A stretch of 64,000 bases of DNA from Holacanthus passer (GCA_025331565.1 JAFREQ010000078.1:806001-870000), one strand, 5' to 3'. Numbered from the stretch's first letter, positions 12,297-25,969 are shown. Notes: a model not told the origin generated them from the sequence alone. Numbers and translations: made by a program.

Positions 12297-12828
12297 CGCA
12301 AATGCCACCACTTATAATAATGAACATTTAGAGACAGCAAATGACACATGTTTGATCATTGTGATGATCATGGTCAAAATCTGACAGAACACTGGTCTGT
12401 CAACGTCCCAGGTGTCAACTTTTGTCTCACGTTTGTCCCACCTGATTTTGACTGAATAAGACTAAGAGTCTGCAGCCATGCTGTGTTTAGCATTTTAGCT
12501 TTAGTTTTGCGAGTATTTGGTCATAAACTAAAGCCTTGACAAATAAAAATTTTGACCTGATGATGGCCCTAGAAGAAAAGTCAAGATCACTAGGATTCAT
12601 CCTTTGGGGACCATAAATATTTGTATTAAATTTCCTGGCAATTCATGCAATAGTTGTTGAGATATTTCAGTTCTGAGTTTTTAATTTTGATGAAGCTATT
12701 ATGCTTTTTTGATTTGGCAATAAACCTGTCCTCAATGATATTAGGAGCTTTTTATACTTAAGGCTTTTAAAACCAACTGAAGGTCTTACCTATCTGTCTT
12801 CTTTCTTTTACTTTCAGATAAAAGATTT
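11186..12828. other. Non-coding with (TG)n runs and an interspersed-repeat remnant
   Basis: (TG)n at 11706-11736 and 12252-12291. At 12594-12670 the sequence GGATTCATCCTTTGGGGACC...AATAGTTGTTGAGATATTTCAG matches a widespread teleost dispersed repeat that I recognise but cannot name. No exon supported. Confidence 0.5.
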
Positions 12829-13576
12829 GTGAAACCTGCAGAAACTCCTGTCCTCCTCTCAACTCTTTCCTGTCCTCACCTTCACTTTTATCTCCATTTT
12901 CCTGCTCCTTTCTCTCATTTCTTTTTTCCTTTCCATTTGTTTCTGTTCCTTACATTTAATTCACTACCTTTTTTTTACTTCTTACTTCCCCCCTCTCCTC
13001 TCACTTGTTTCATCCTCTCCTCTCTCCTTCCCTTTCCTTCTCTCCACTCTTCTCTTCTTCTCCTCACCAATCGCCTCTCCTCATCTCCCGTCTCTCTCCT
13101 CTCCTCTCGTCTCTTCACTTCTCACCCTCTCCTCTCCTATCTCCTCTTTTCTCCCTCTCTCCTCTCCTCTCCTCTCCTTTCCTCTCCTCTCCTTCCTATC
13201 TCCTCTTCTCCTTCCCTTTCCTTTCCTCACCTCTCCTCTCTTCTTCTTCTCTTCCCCTGTCTCCTCTTCTCCTCTCCTCCCTCTCTTCTCCTCCCCATCT
13301 CCTCTTCTCCTTTCCTCTCCTCTCCTCTCCTCCCCTCTCTTCCCTCTCTCTTCTCTTCCCTCTCTCTCCTCTCCTCTCCTCTCTTCCCTCTCTCTTCTCT
13401 TCCCTCTCTCTCCTCTCCTCTCCTCTCTCCCCTCTCTTCCCTCTCTCTCCTCTCCTCTCTTCCCCCTCTCTTCTCTTCCCTCTCTCTCCTCTCCTCTCTT
13501 CCCTCTCTCCCTCTCCTCTCCTCTCCTCTCTTCCCTCCCCTCTTCTCTTCCCTCTCTCTCCTCTCCTCTCCTCTCT
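12829..13576. repeat. Long CT-rich polypyrimidine tract
   Basis: About 750 bp made almost only of C and T, built from imperfect CTCTC, CTCTTCCCT and TCCTCT units. It gives long spurious open frames on both strands (Ser/Leu/Pro on plus, Arg/Glu/Gly on minus), which are composition artefacts. Mirror-symmetric tracts of this kind can adopt triplex (H-DNA) structure. Confidence 0.95.
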
Positions 13577-13841
13577 ATGATTAGCTGCAGCTCTGTAGGT
13601 TACCATAGCACCCGAGAGAGAAAGACTCACCCACACAGAGTCTCCTGCCTTCCTCTCATTCTCTTCCCCTCTCTCTCTCGTTCTAGTCTGCCATTGTGTG
13701 TTTCCTCTTGCTCTCTCTGTCTATCTCATCTCTCTTGCTGTCCTTCCTGACTCCTGCTGTTTATCTCAGCACGACGCCATTAGCATTTTTTAATATTGTT
13801 CACGTCTCATGGTAAATTTTGTGCATCTGTGTTCACCTGAG

Positions 13842-14152
13842 CGTGTGTGTGTGTGTGTGTGTGTAGGCTTGTATGCATAAATGCTTGGTTATGAATATGC
13901 AGATATGTTCTGCCCAACATGACAACTCAGCCTCACTGTCCGCCCACACATACAGGATGCCCATGGACATGCACACATACACACACACACACACACAGTC
14001 GTCTTTCCATCACTTCAGAGGACATTAGATTGACTTACACTCATTTCCTGGAGTCTTATCCTAACCCTAACATAACTACTGCTTGCGTTACCCTAACCTA
14101 ACCAGAACCCAACCCTGACCTTAAGCAAGTCTTCACCCTAAAATTGAATGAT

Positions 14153-14216
<64 letters not shown>

Positions 14217-14221
14217 ACACA
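13842..14221. repeat. (TG)n/(CA)n cluster with embedded CCCTAA-rich teleost repeat
   Basis: Simple repeats at 13843-13864, about 13975-13997 and 14155-14221 (more than 30 CA units with one interruption). Between them, about 14000-14150, lies AGAGGACATTAGATTGACTTACACTC followed by CCCTAACCCTAAC-type words. This is a dispersed repeat I recognise from fish microsatellite flanks. It is not a telomere array, since the CCCTAA units are irregular. Confidence 0.7.
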
Positions 14222-16975
14222 TTGTCACAGAGATCCACAGGAACGAGCGGGCTCTGACTGGACCGCTAATGTGTATGATGTCTTCTGCTTTCTTTGTTTG
14301 TTTTCAGTTCTCTCTGACTAGTTAAGTGTCTGTAACTGCTTCATGTGTAACAGAGCATTCAGTGGAAATTTGCGTGCGTCACTGTAAGGTTTGTATTCAT
14401 GTCTATTTGAGAGAGAGAGCGAGTGAGTCATGGGAGAGTCTTCCCAACCATTAGCCAATAAGATGGGGCGGTTTGGGGTTGCCAGTGGACGACAGCCTGC
14501 GGTTATTACATGTCAAGGCCGGTTTACGTGGACATCTAGAGTGTCCATGCTTGTGTGTGCGTGAAAGACAGTCATGTCAATGCTTGTAGCCCAGAATCAC
14601 AAATTTGTGTCAGAGGACTTTGCAACATACGACACCCTCTATCCTAAAGGGGATCTCTGGCGATTTTACACATCAGAGTCTCTTTACAGGTCTCAGGCAG
14701 TACGACTGTATACGTGAAAAGTTTTAGAGCCTATAAGCTTTTTGTCCCACTACTTCCTCCTTTGCTTCTGAAACCCAACAGTCAGAAATTACGGGGTCAC
14801 AAGGTCAAGTAAACCACAGCTTAGGCTGCTCTAGGCCATTCTGTGTATTAGAGATACAGGATTATACTATTAAAAACTCAAAGTGCATAACATAATATTA
14901 TGTGTTAAATGTTGAGGAGGATTCTTGTCTCCATGAAGTTCTGTTAAACATAACTTGTAGTGAGGGGAGAGAGAGGGAAAAAAGGGGGAGGACAAAGAGG
15001 ATTAGAGGAAGGACATGAGGTAAAAGAGAGGAAACCAGCCTGCTCTGTAGTTTCCAGAGCTCTTTGAGAATACCATCTGCTGTCTGCTCCATTCACTATT
15101 TACTGTACTAAATAATCTATGTGGTCCAACAATCAGCAGGATGCTTCACTGCCAATGAACAATGGTTGAATGTGGAACCAAAAAACTTGTCATTATGAAC
15201 ATCACTATCCACATAACACATACAGATTACATAGTTAAATGTGCTCTAACAGAATTTATGCTTACATTCAGCGATTTTCCAAAAACACATTGTGTGTGTC
15301 CTTGAGGCCTAATAAAATTTCCTTCCTCATAAAGCATTTCTAAAGCCGGTCTTTAAAAATATGTTGAATGGCGTGCTGTTTACATCCATGTTTGCTTTCT
15401 AGCAGTCTCTTTCCTCTCGACTGCCTTTGTCAGCACGTTGCTATATTTGTTGGCATGTTACTGCCATCTGTGGAATAGATGAAATTAGCATGAATTACAT
15501 GCTCACACCCATGCCTCCTGCAGCTCATTCACATTACAAACGTAACAGGGAACTGCTCATTGAAACGCTCCATAGTATTGTTAGAGGTCAAAGACTTCAC
15601 CAGTATCTTTTAACCTTGTTTTTGACCAGTGGTGGCAGGTCCCTTTTGATCTGTTGTCTATACTACGACATGCATGAGGATACACATGCGCAATGAGCTT
15701 TTTAAAATGGTTTTATTAGGTAGGTTAGACCTGAAGGATACACACAACACCAAGAGCTTGCTGAGAAACACGGTGCTTTTTCATTGTGATTGTCATTTTG
15801 GAGACAAATTACTAAATGCAGCATCACATCCCAGGTAGATTTGGTTTTATAAACTGTCAATAAAAACCTCAGAAAACACAAAAACTTCCAAAGGCAACAA
15901 AAGACAAGATTTATGTTGTTGGTGTTTGAACAGCAAAAGCGTTGTGAGGCGGTGTGGGCTGTCCTTGGTCAGAAAGTTAATGGAGTTATGCTCAGTTGCT
16001 CAGCACAAACAGCACAACAGGTGTGGGCAGGTAGAGAGAAAATATGTGTAATAAAGGCCAGCAGCTAAAGGTAAAAACACAACTGCCTCCTTGCTGATTT
16101 GTGTTTAAAGTTATGTGGACGGACAGAGTGCGTGAGGTAGGAGTTAGATGTTAGTTACTGCTGTAGTCACGGATTACATGCAGTTTGCCATAACAGCTTC
16201 CGAGCGTGCAGCTGAAAGGAACAGTGAGTGATTTGTATGGACAGTCATGATTCACGTGGACGACAGTTTGGAGAAGTTCATTTCAATTTAACACTGTTGT
16301 GAATTTGTATGTTAATGAGTTGTTAGATACCCATCAGGGAGAAGCATGAAAGGATTGATCATAATGACAGATTAAAGGCTTTAACTTGTATGCGTGTGTG
16401 TGTGCATGTGTGTGTGTGTGTTCCCGTGCATGCAGCAGGTGGAGCCCTGGTTCCAGTGTTGAATGTCACACTGATAACAGATGCACGTGTGTTCCTTGTA
16501 ATCACATTGTGGTCACTCTCCTCGAGGGAGAGAGAGAGAGAGAGAGAGAGACTTCCATATAATTTATTGCATTTTTAGAACAAAGCTGACACAGTTAGGG
16601 CAAAGTCTCAAAATTTGATTTTTTTTTTTTTTAATTTATTAAGTCTATCTTTTTGTGACAAGTCTGTTTTTCATGCAGCAATTCCTTTAAATTCCAGAAA
16701 AAGGGGAGACATTGACAGCAACCTTGAACATTATACATGCATTTCCTCACATTTCCTGAGTTGGTATGATGTGAGCAACTGAGATGCTAAAAAAAGAATT
16801 CCTGCAAACTACTTTGTTTAAACACAGAGTTAAAGTGCATGCTTCATGCATGAATCAGATGTAATGAAACAGTTTCATAAATACATACAGCGGGTTATGG
16901 AATGTGGATGGATGGATAGATAAAACTTCCTCTCCTCTCTTCATCACACTCCTCTCTTACATCTTCTGCTCATTA

Positions 16976-16989
16976 GTTTCCATGGTAAC
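16976..16989. promoter_or_regulatory. RFX X-box-like site
   Basis: GTTTCCATGGTAAC: both half-sites and the AT spacer fit the canonical RFX motif. Isolated in non-coding DNA. A candidate distal element by motif only. Confidence 0.4.
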
Positions 16990-18414
16990 AGAGTGTTGCT
17001 GAGCTGGTCGTCAGGCTGCCCACTCAGCCTGCACAGCTCTCAAAACACACACACACACACACACACTCATTCACCCATAGATACTCTCACAGGCAGACAC
17101 ACACTTTACAGTTGCATTGACTCAAGGACACACACACACACAACTAATAATAATGACACAGTTACATACAGACAAATGCGCACACACATATACATCGACA
17201 CACAAGCTACACTCACACAAGTGAGTGAGTAAGTGGCTATCCTCATCACTCTCATCATCTTCGACTCGGAGAAGTGTGTGTGCGAGTGTGTGTGGACGTG
17301 CATTACTCATTTGGTGGGGACATAAATCTGTTCACACAGTTACATTATGGGGACTCACCTTTCTTATGGGGTCAAAACAGAAGTCCTCATCAGGCTTGGT
17401 TTAAGGTTAGGTTAAAGGTTATGGTTAGGGTAAGTCAGTCTAAGTCGTGAAGTGACGGAAACACAAGTGCGTGTGTGTAGGTATGTGTATATATTCTCCC
17501 AAAGCAGAGACAAAAGGCCTCTTTTTACCTCTTTAGAAATAGTAAGGTCAGTTATCAGATGTTTGCAGACACAAGGTCACCAACAGAGACATAAACAGGC
17601 ACAAATATATATTTTCCTATCAAGTTGGTCCTTGGAAGGATAGAAATCCAGGAACACACGCATGCACAAAACTCAGCAGGCAGATATGGTGTGTATGGGG
17701 TAGCTAGCCCACTCAGAGCGCTGCAGAGACAAAGACAGAAACAGAAATACCAAAGTAGGTTAGAGCAAAGCATTCTGGGATAGCAGGATACCCCCTGGGC
17801 TTCTGCAAGAGGCTCTCTTTTCTTTCTCCCTCTCGCTGCTTCTAGCTCTGACTCTTTCTTTCTTTCACTTCTTTTCTACATGTTTTCCTCATTGCTCTAT
17901 TTCTCTCTTTTGCACTCTTTCTCCTCACTCATTTCATCTCTTTGTGCATCTCTGCTTTTTTTTGTTTGTTTCTGCATCAAGTTAAATGCTGCTCTGATTT
18001 ATGTGTATGCCGGAGAGAGAAAGTGAGAGAATGAGCTAATCCTTTTCTGATGAAGACATGGGAATCAGTTTGTTTAAAAACCAGAAGCAGTTAGTTTTAT
18101 TTCTAAATGTGTTCTACATCTTCATGTCTGTTGAGCCTCTGTTACCTTGTAGCTTGGTGAGCTTTCATCCTCCCCCTGCGAAGGCTGTACTGTACATTTC
18201 TTGTTCCAATTTCTGCCACTATGTGGAGTCAAGACAAACATTATATCCCTCTCTGGGATGAAATGCTCAAAGACATACTCTGATTTTTTATCAATATTTA
18301 ATCTCCAATATTTAATGATCATGTACATTCAACATAACAAAAGGAACTTGTTACTTTATAGTTGTGAGTTTTTCCATATTGTTCTGCTGAAATACTCAAG
18401 ATTACAGTGGTTAC

Positions 18415-18700
18415 TAGTGGTGGAATGTAACTAAGTACATTTACTCATGTATGGTCCTTAAGTACAATTTTGTGGTAAACCAGTATTGTACTTTTTGCTC
18501 CACTACATTTTGTTGATAACTTGCCAGTAGTGTATAAAGTTATTATTATTATCATCATTATTATTATTGACATGAGATATTCTGCATAATGAGGACTTTC
18601 ACTTAAGTAAGAGGGACTTTTACCTGTAACAGGGCAGCTATTGACACTGTGAAACTGCTCCTTTGGCTTTTAAGTAAAAGCTATTCACTTTCACCACTGG
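18415..18700. mobile_element. AAGTA-rich hAT-type non-autonomous element (decayed)
   Basis: Starts AGTGGTGGAATGTAACTAAG and ends TTCACTTTCACCACTGG, so the outer 8-9 bases are inverted repeats (AGTGGTG/CACCACT). The interior has TTTACTCATGTA, CTTAAGTAC and TTTTTGCTCCACTACATTTTG, typical of the family. An ATT microsatellite has expanded inside it. No target duplication is visible. Confidence 0.6.
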
Positions 18701-20229
18701 AGGGCACAAACAAGTTTTGCTTGTGTCAAACCTGTAATATTCATACAGACCTACACTGTATGACCAAGCTTCCAGCACTATATGTATATATCAGTCTTAC
18801 ATAGTCCCAGCCATCTCTAACCTTAACCTAGTATAACCATTTTCTATGTAACACCTATGCTTAACAATTTAGAAGCTCATCCTGAAACTAACCTGGTTTT
18901 GGGAGGGGGAACTTTAGTCATGAACTTTATGAAATGTGCCAAAATATCCTAAAGGCACATGGTCCCTTTTATTAAAGTTTTTATTAAGTCAAATTATTCT
19001 CTGATAGGTGCAAATGAAACCAAAAGGTAAACACAGGACTGCTTTCTAATTATAGCCGCCTGGGTTTTAACTTTCTTTTCTTTTTGTTTTCTGCAACCAT
19101 TATCATGTGTCAACATGTGTTATCATTTCACAACAGTTTATTAAAAAAAGAAATCAACTTCCTGGCAACACACAGTTCAGAAGCACAGGAGCAGTTAATT
19201 AGCTTACAGCAGCTTGTGTAACACTGTCATAAACATTGAATCATTTGTTCATTCATTCATACATGAATTTAGTTCGTTTCCCTCACCGATTCATTCAGTC
19301 AGTTTCATTCACCCGCGCGGTCCTTTCCGTTTTTCTTTGTTTCCATCAGCAGATTGTAGGGATGAAGAGATGAAAAAGTGATGGATAGAGAGAAAGGACG
19401 GAGGAGAGGGAGGAAAAGCTGTTTGGCAGATCTGTTGAAAATCTAGTGAGTAGTTGAAGAGTTGCTGGCTTGATCCCCAGTGTCTGACTGTGCCCACTAC
19501 AATGCTTTGAATTACAATGAAACTCCTCAGGGACCTTTTTTTTCCCTTGCTAAAGGAGGCTTAATTATTAACAGGTTTTATTAGTGTAAGCCATTAATAA
19601 ACAACCCCTACCTTCCTGACTGCAAAGCATCCTGTCCATACAAACCTTTTATGATGTATTTAAAGTGGTTAAACAAGGAAGGTGAATCAGATTTGGTGCA
19701 GCAGTTTAGTGCACCACATTTATATCCACTGTTTTCTTTTATCTGTAAAACACTTCCGACTGTCAGATTTTTGCTGACGTTAGGTTTTTGTCAGACAGTG
19801 TCAGCATCTCACCACCACTGCATAACTTCCCTTCACTGCCTGAATGAGTGAAGACACCAAAACCTCATGCTCCAGTATCATTATCATGTTTTTTGTATTC
19901 ACCATGCAACACACAATACACTGTTTTGAATCTATATATTCAGACTCTTCAGGGAGAGGAGGGGTTTTGATTTTCAAAGTCCCTTTATTGAACCATTGCA
20001 AGGCACAAACAAAGCACAAAAAAGAAAAGCGTTCCTAAAATACAACAAAATCTGTCAGCCAAAAAACAGAAACATGTTTCTCTGATCAGACATTTACAAT
20101 GCTGTCCGATCACAGGCTGCCTTTAGGGGAACCTTCTGAACAAAAAAAATCATTCCATTTTGACTCCTTCCTCTCTGCTGAAGAGACGAGGTTCACGTTC
20201 AGGACCTTAAAGCAGATTTGGTGGACTGA

Positions 20230-21910
20230 TTTTTATCCCTGCACCATGAAACTTCCAGGTTGGGTTGTTATGAAAGACAGCAGCTGACCCCCTCCTTCCT
20301 GCCACTTCCCCACAGCTCTGGTGGTAGACAGAAATGGGAAATTGCACGCATACTCTTCACTCCACTGGTCACACTGGTTTTTCTGCAAATGCTCCCAGGG
20401 ATTGTGTCGGGACAGCACAGACTTCTTCCATCGCTCTGTTGATAAGCCTGATGGAGGCGATGTTGCTATTCTCGCAGGGCGTCCACAGATGTTGCAATCA
20501 CCTTCATCAAATTGTCCAGTTTGGTGCAGCCAGCCTCTCTGAGACTGGCTCGCAGGCTGAAAGACTACACTGTTTGAGTCTTGAAACAAAGGTTTCTCAA
20601 ACAGCCACATGCCCAGGATCTTATGACACATGCTATCTTGAAAGTCTGCCCTGCCTGCAGTACAGAGCTGTTAAAAGGTGTCAGTCCAGTAAGGTCGACG
20701 TCTTGTTTATCATAGTCCGGTTCTCCTCAGCAGCAGTCGAGCTGTATCAAACCGGCTTGGGCCACAGTTGTACGGCAGTCTTCATGCAGTCCAGAGTAAA
20801 AATGAGGTGATTTTAGTCTGGGTGTTAATCAGTCCCTGCCCTCATTCAGCCACAGGCAGGTAGAGCACTGCGGCCCGGACTCGGTGCTGGTCTGACCAGA
20901 AAAAGTCCATGATGGCTCTCTGATCGTCCACTATCAGGCCTCTTGGTGGCGTCAGAGCAATGAGTCAGTGCCAAAGAGTCAAGGTGACCATGTTAATGGC
21001 AACCAGAACTCTTCCCTTATATGACCACAACAGCAACCATTTCCATTTAGACAACCAAGCCAAGAGTTTCTCCTGAACACCCTCCCAGTTTTTTGTTTGA
21101 AAGCCCAAAAAGTGTCTAAAAACACTCCCAGCACTTTCAGCTCCTCTTACCCCCACTAAAGTCTGGGCACTGCCTGATTCCTCCACTGTCCACCTCCACC
21201 AACAAGACCTCACTCTTAGCCTAGTTCAGCTTCCTGCAAACACTGAACATGCCCCTGGCTGGAGACAAACATATCAACATCATCTGCATAAACAGAAACA
21301 ATAGGAGGAAGATCAAGACTGGAGGAACCAGACAGCAAGAGATCACTGAGCCAACCTCTCAACCTGCACAGCAAGGGCTCAATAGCTAAGCTACATAGTG
21401 GACCTAAGATTGGACAACCTTGTCTTATTGAGCACCACTAAACAATGAACCAACCCAAGCCAGAAGACCAACACCGATACCAAAAGCCCTGAGCACACAA
21501 AACCAGTTATCCACCCTGTCAAAAACATTCTCCTGGTCCAAAGAGACAACAACAAAATTAACATTATAAGATCTTCAATTGCAATCTTGATAAGGAAAAT
21601 GTTCATGATTGTCCTGTCAGTACACATCGGGTTTGATCTGTAAGTACAATTATATATAGCACCATATAGTCTGTACAGATGAGGGCCACTGACTTCCAGT
21701 TCTGAAGTAAGGCCAAGTCTACTTTCTTGGGCAGCAGGGAAAGCAATGCCTGACAAAAGTTAGTGAACACACCATCACTTTGTGGTGCCTGTCCTCCTTT
21801 GAGGAGCTCCTTGCGGCACTCCATGCTGCATCGTTCTGCCCCAGAGAGGTCAGCGTCCAAGTCCATTGCATGGCTCTTTGTCGTGCCCAGACTGGTGATC
21901 ACTCTGTCTC
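20230..21910 (-). mobile_element. Broken LINE reverse-transcriptase region (Tx1/L1-like), minus strand
   Basis: Read on the minus strand from about 21910 down, fragments of one RT protein appear in order across several frames. These are SLLPKKVDLALLQNWKSVALICTDY (upstream RT motif, about 21650-21730), a degraded SLDQENVFDRVD segment (about 21500-21550) and the catalytic YADDVDMF box (YADD codons at 21279-21290). NWEGVQEKLLAWLSKWKWLL and YKGRVLVAINMVTLTLWH follow at about 20965-21100. Frameshifts and stops separate them, so it is a dead copy. The order and wording match fish LINE ORF2 of the Tx1/L1-like type. The 5' end (endonuclease) is missing, as usual for truncated insertions. Confidence 0.75.
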
Positions 21911-24900
21911 CTGGAAGCTCGAAGGAAAGGAGAGGACGAAAGAAGTGAAATGAAAAGAGAGCAGAGAATAGAGGAAACGAAAGGAAAGGAGAGGGAAACA
22001 AGGGAGTGCCATTGTATAAGGAAATCTCCTTCTCCTCCTTCCTTATGATCCTCCCACTCTAGGATTGTGTCTCCTCCTTTTCCCATCTCATCTCATCACC
22101 CAAGTAATGCAATGAGAACTATGCATGTGGCTTTATGCACATGTAGGCCTTGTGTGTGTGTGTGTGCGTGTGTCAGGGTCTTTATGTACTGTAGATTGTG
22201 TTGTCATTGTGGTGTGTGTGTGTATGCATGTGTGTGTGTGTGTGTGTGCGCCTGTGTGTTTCTCTGTGTCAGCGTCCCAGAAAAGGCGGACCTCAGGGAG
22301 TTGTGCTCCACTTTAACTCCTTTATTAATTCACCCTTCGCTCCCACTGTGTTTGTCAGGATGGACGGGATGGAAGGAGAGAGAGAGAGAGAGAGAGAAAC
22401 GGGGTGTAAGAGGAAAGCGAGTGAATTGATGTGAATGAGTTCAAAGTCGAGACAGACAGTAAACATCCGTTTTTTGTTGTTTCTCCGGCTCTTGCCTTCA
22501 GAAGTTTCAGTACATTAAGTAGAAATTAGACATGAGGCTGTGCTATACTTTGTGTCTGACTTTCATAGACCCTGAACGCTCTGGTTATTTTAAAAGCAAC
22601 CCATTTACACCACCGATCACATCCTTGAGAAACTGCAGCTATTCATCCAACAGGAGGCACTGGCTTTGTTTTTTTCACAGATACGAACAGGGTGAAGTGG
22701 CCAACAGACTGTGGGTGGGCAGGGGAGTCAGCATTCAGAGTATTTAGAGTGGAAAAAGACTTTGTCTGCTGGAGCTTTTTGAAACTGAGTGGAGGACCAC
22801 AGAACAAATTTCCTTCCGTTCATTTATCTAGTTAATTGGTTTAAGATCTCAGATGCACCGAGATTGAAACACTTCACTGCCGAATTTCAGCTCATTCATA
22901 ATTAAATGTCTTGTTCCAAGAGTGGAGCTGTTAATACATATTTGTTCATTGATTGATGGGAAAACTGCATCATTTGTAACTACTTTTTACCTTGTGACCG
23001 GATGCCACTAAAGGCTTGTACCCAACGTCTGTGTAATTTTCCTATCAAGGACCAGTGGCATAAAAATCTGGGTCCAACACATGTGCAGCCTCAGTGGGCC
23101 CCTTTACCCTTTTACTACATCCTGTGTTTATAGCATTTAAGGACAATGTGCAATGTCAGCATATTCCAGCCCTCTTTTCTCACCATACTGTAATTACTGT
23201 GTGAAGCTTTCACGTGAGGTTTCAGGACATTATAGAGCATTATTTCCATCACAGTTTTTTTAGGTCATCACTATACCCTAAGCAGGTAGAAAAAGCCATC
23301 TAACTCTGGTCCTACACTGTGAAAGGGTTACTGTATACTGTATGTATAGGTCCCTCACACTTGCTCCTGTCACCCCCACTGACAGAACTGACATAAGCTG
23401 GGTTAAGATACACTCAGTTGAAATGGATGACAGAGGTGGTGTATCCCCAGTGATACACACATGTGAGAGATCCCAAGGACTGTAAAATCATGTTCATAAT
23501 CACGATGAATGATTATGAACTTAAAACTTCTCGCCCTCAGATGCTTCACTGACTAAGATAATAGAGAGAGGACTGATATATCAAGATGTGACTTTTGACA
23601 CTAGTGATACTAAGTTAGAAAGAGTGAGAGAATACAGAAGGAAAATTTAAGGCCGCAAAGCTGGTTTTACTTTGAAAGAGGAAAAATGTGCGGAATTTGC
23701 ACGAGAGGCTGAGAGAATGAACTGTCTCTATATAATGCAGTATATTTCTATACAGTATTTGTATGTGTGTGCATGCTGGTATCTGGGCTAACCCTCCCCG
23801 TCTTAATCATAATCATACATTCGACACAGGCCTTTGTCTCCATAAGGAACCTAACAATGACTCATACCGCATTGCCATGGTGACGAGCATCCCCACATTA
23901 TTGGATGTCTTTCGGATTGGTTGGACAGACAAACAGACTCACATGCAGGCAGGCTGCTGCTGCTGTTATCTCATTGTTGGTGTCAACTTACTGTTCATCT
24001 CGCAGCCAATGAAAAACATTACACTGCCAAGCAAATCTTCCGTTTAATTCATAGGTTAATATGAATTAAACTAAATTAGTAAATTAGTTTAAAATAATGG
24101 AAACCTATAAAGACTGATTTGTATCACCTTATCAGTCCATCTTCTTACATTGTTCTTCACAATGTTTCAGTTTTCACAAGAGAATGAATGAATAGAAAAA
24201 AAATCGCTTCACTTCACATTCTTCATACTGTATCTTCATATTCATATCAAAAGACGAAACCAACAGCACTGAGACTGGAAGGAATGAGACATATCAGGCT
24301 TTGGAGAAACTTGTAAATATGATAAATTCACTGTTGCTTTGTCCCCTTTTTCTTTTCATAGGATTTGTCGACTAACAAGAAAAATATAGAAACTTGCCTG
24401 TTCAACTCAATGACAACCATCAGCTGAACTGTCACAAATGTTTGAAATCTCCAACCTTGAACTTGTTTGACTCTAAATGCACACTCATCATAATCAACAT
24501 CTCCAGCTTCTTTTCATGTCCCAGTTTCTAAATTAAAATGTCAAAATGGTGGTCTTCTGAATACAATTAAAGAAATTATATCACTTCATATCATAAAAAT
24601 ACATCAACCCACACTGAATGAAAAATAGTTGAAATTAATATTTAAATATAAACCTTCGTTGAATTACTGTAAAATGAAACATTTGATAACCAATAGCATA
24701 GTTTATAAAGTTTATAAAATTTCATTTAATTGGAAACCTCAAATGTGGACTTAAGGTTTGTTGGGTAGCTCAAGTGCAATGCGTACATGAGGCCAAATGC
24801 ACACATACAGCAAAAAAAAACTTTTTGTCTTTTGCTAAGTGATATCGATCCGGCCCCCTGACGACCATCTCTCCAGACTACATTCAGTGCAGCTTTTCTA

Positions 24901-24968
24901 GTTTGGAAATTAACCAGAGGTGGCACAGTTACACCCAGTTCAATTTTTTTTCTGTGTAGCTACTTTTG
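21911..24968. other. Non-coding between LINE and tandem duplication
   Basis: Contains purine-rich sequence at 21920-22000, (TG)n at about 22150-22172 and 22206-22262, and (GA)n at about 22376-22397. An X-box-like ATTGCCATGGTGAC lies at 23871-23884. AT-rich DNA follows up to the duplication. No supported exon. Confidence 0.5.
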
Positions 24969-25866
24969 AAGGTGACTTGAAGTTCTTCTTATTATTTTTA
25001 TTCTTTTATTCTTTTATTCTTTATTCTTAAAGAATAAAGTATGGCATCAAGCCGTCACTCCATTGTGTTGCGATTGGTGGGTCTATTTATATTTTGCAAT
25101 GAAAATTTTAAAGACAAATCTAAGAAACTGTAAGATATTGTAATGATAGTAATTAAAGTAGAAATGAATAGTGGAGACAAATGGTGAATGAACCCTTTTC
25201 TGGTGTGTGTGTGTGTGGCTAATGGTCCGTCCGTTCCTAAAGCTCTTGACATAGGCTTAGAGGAACAAAGTGCGCAGCCTAAATCTTTGATCAATTGGTC
25301 GACTTGCAAGTTGTTAAATTTATCCCTTACGTGAAATCAATCATATTCATTTTTTCCAGTCATCCTCTGTGAAACGCTGGTATTTGTATTTATTTGTTTC
25401 TCCTCCTGAGGTTTAGAAAGTGCAGCTCATCCTCTGAGGCCACTACAAGACAGCCTTCTTTTAACAGGACTATTGCTGAGTCTTATGTTCTTTATTGAGC
25501 AAATTCTATCTGTGATGAAGCTGATTTTCTATCTCTCAGAGAACTAAGCTTCATGTATTGGTGATGTGGCTACTTTTGTTCTGACTAATAGAGTTTGTGC
25601 AAAGCGTTTTGGACTTCCCTGCACTGAGACGATGTGACACTGAGAAAGTCCACCTTTGCTTAGATGAACAATTTGACTTAATTATCACTTTCCATTCTCA
25701 CAGTGCTACTCACTAAGCAGTGATCTGCTGGAAACATGAGGCACAGCCAGATTTATAACAGGTGAACACTGACTGCAACCAACCAATATTCAGAAGAGTG
25801 TGAATTATTTCATAATTTAATGAATTAAATAAATTGAATTAATTTCATTTAATTATTTCATGAAGG

Positions 25867-25925
25867 TTTATCTTATCTTATCTTATCTTATCTTATTTTA
25901 TCTTATCTTATCTTATCTTATCTTA
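25867..25925. repeat. (TTATC)n microsatellite behind HIPK-like gene A
   Basis: About eleven TTATC units with one TTATT variant, directly 3' of the gene's poly(A) signal. Also present in copy B at 31988-32045. Confidence 0.95.
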
Positions 25926-25963
25926 AATGAATGAAGAACTTTAACTTTTGCTTTTTTTGAACA

Positions 25964-25969
25964 TTTATT
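25964..25969 (-). terminator. Poly(A) signal of HIPK-like gene A
   Basis: TTTATT on plus is AATAAA on minus, 35 bp past the stop codon. This gives a very short 3' UTR. The identical signal is in copy B at 32086-32091. Confidence 0.6.

Larger units (their letters stand above)
14222..20229. other. Non-coding, repeat-bearing
   Basis: No supported exon. It contains (TG)n at about 16389-16420, (GA)n at about 16528-16551 and (CA)n at about 17045-17066. A GTGGGGACATAAATCTGTTCACACAG...GGGGACTCACC dispersed teleost repeat ending in GGTTAGGGTAA lies at about 17295-17432. An ATT-rich run is at 18539-18567. Confidence 0.5.

Noticed and set aside
12829..13584. 251-codon plus-strand open frame rich in Ser, Leu and Pro, and its minus-strand Arg/Glu/Gly counterpart
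   Set aside because: Entirely inside a CT-rich low-complexity tract; the lack of stops follows from base composition.
14040..14110. CCCTAA-rich sequence as an interstitial telomere array
   Set aside because: The units are irregular and embedded in a known type of fish dispersed repeat.
20334..20810. 158-codon plus-strand open frame
   Set aside because: Antisense to the degraded LINE reverse-transcriptase region.
25867..25925. Regular TTATC repeats as a CRISPR-like array
   Set aside because: Plain pentanucleotide microsatellite without spacers, in a eukaryotic genome.
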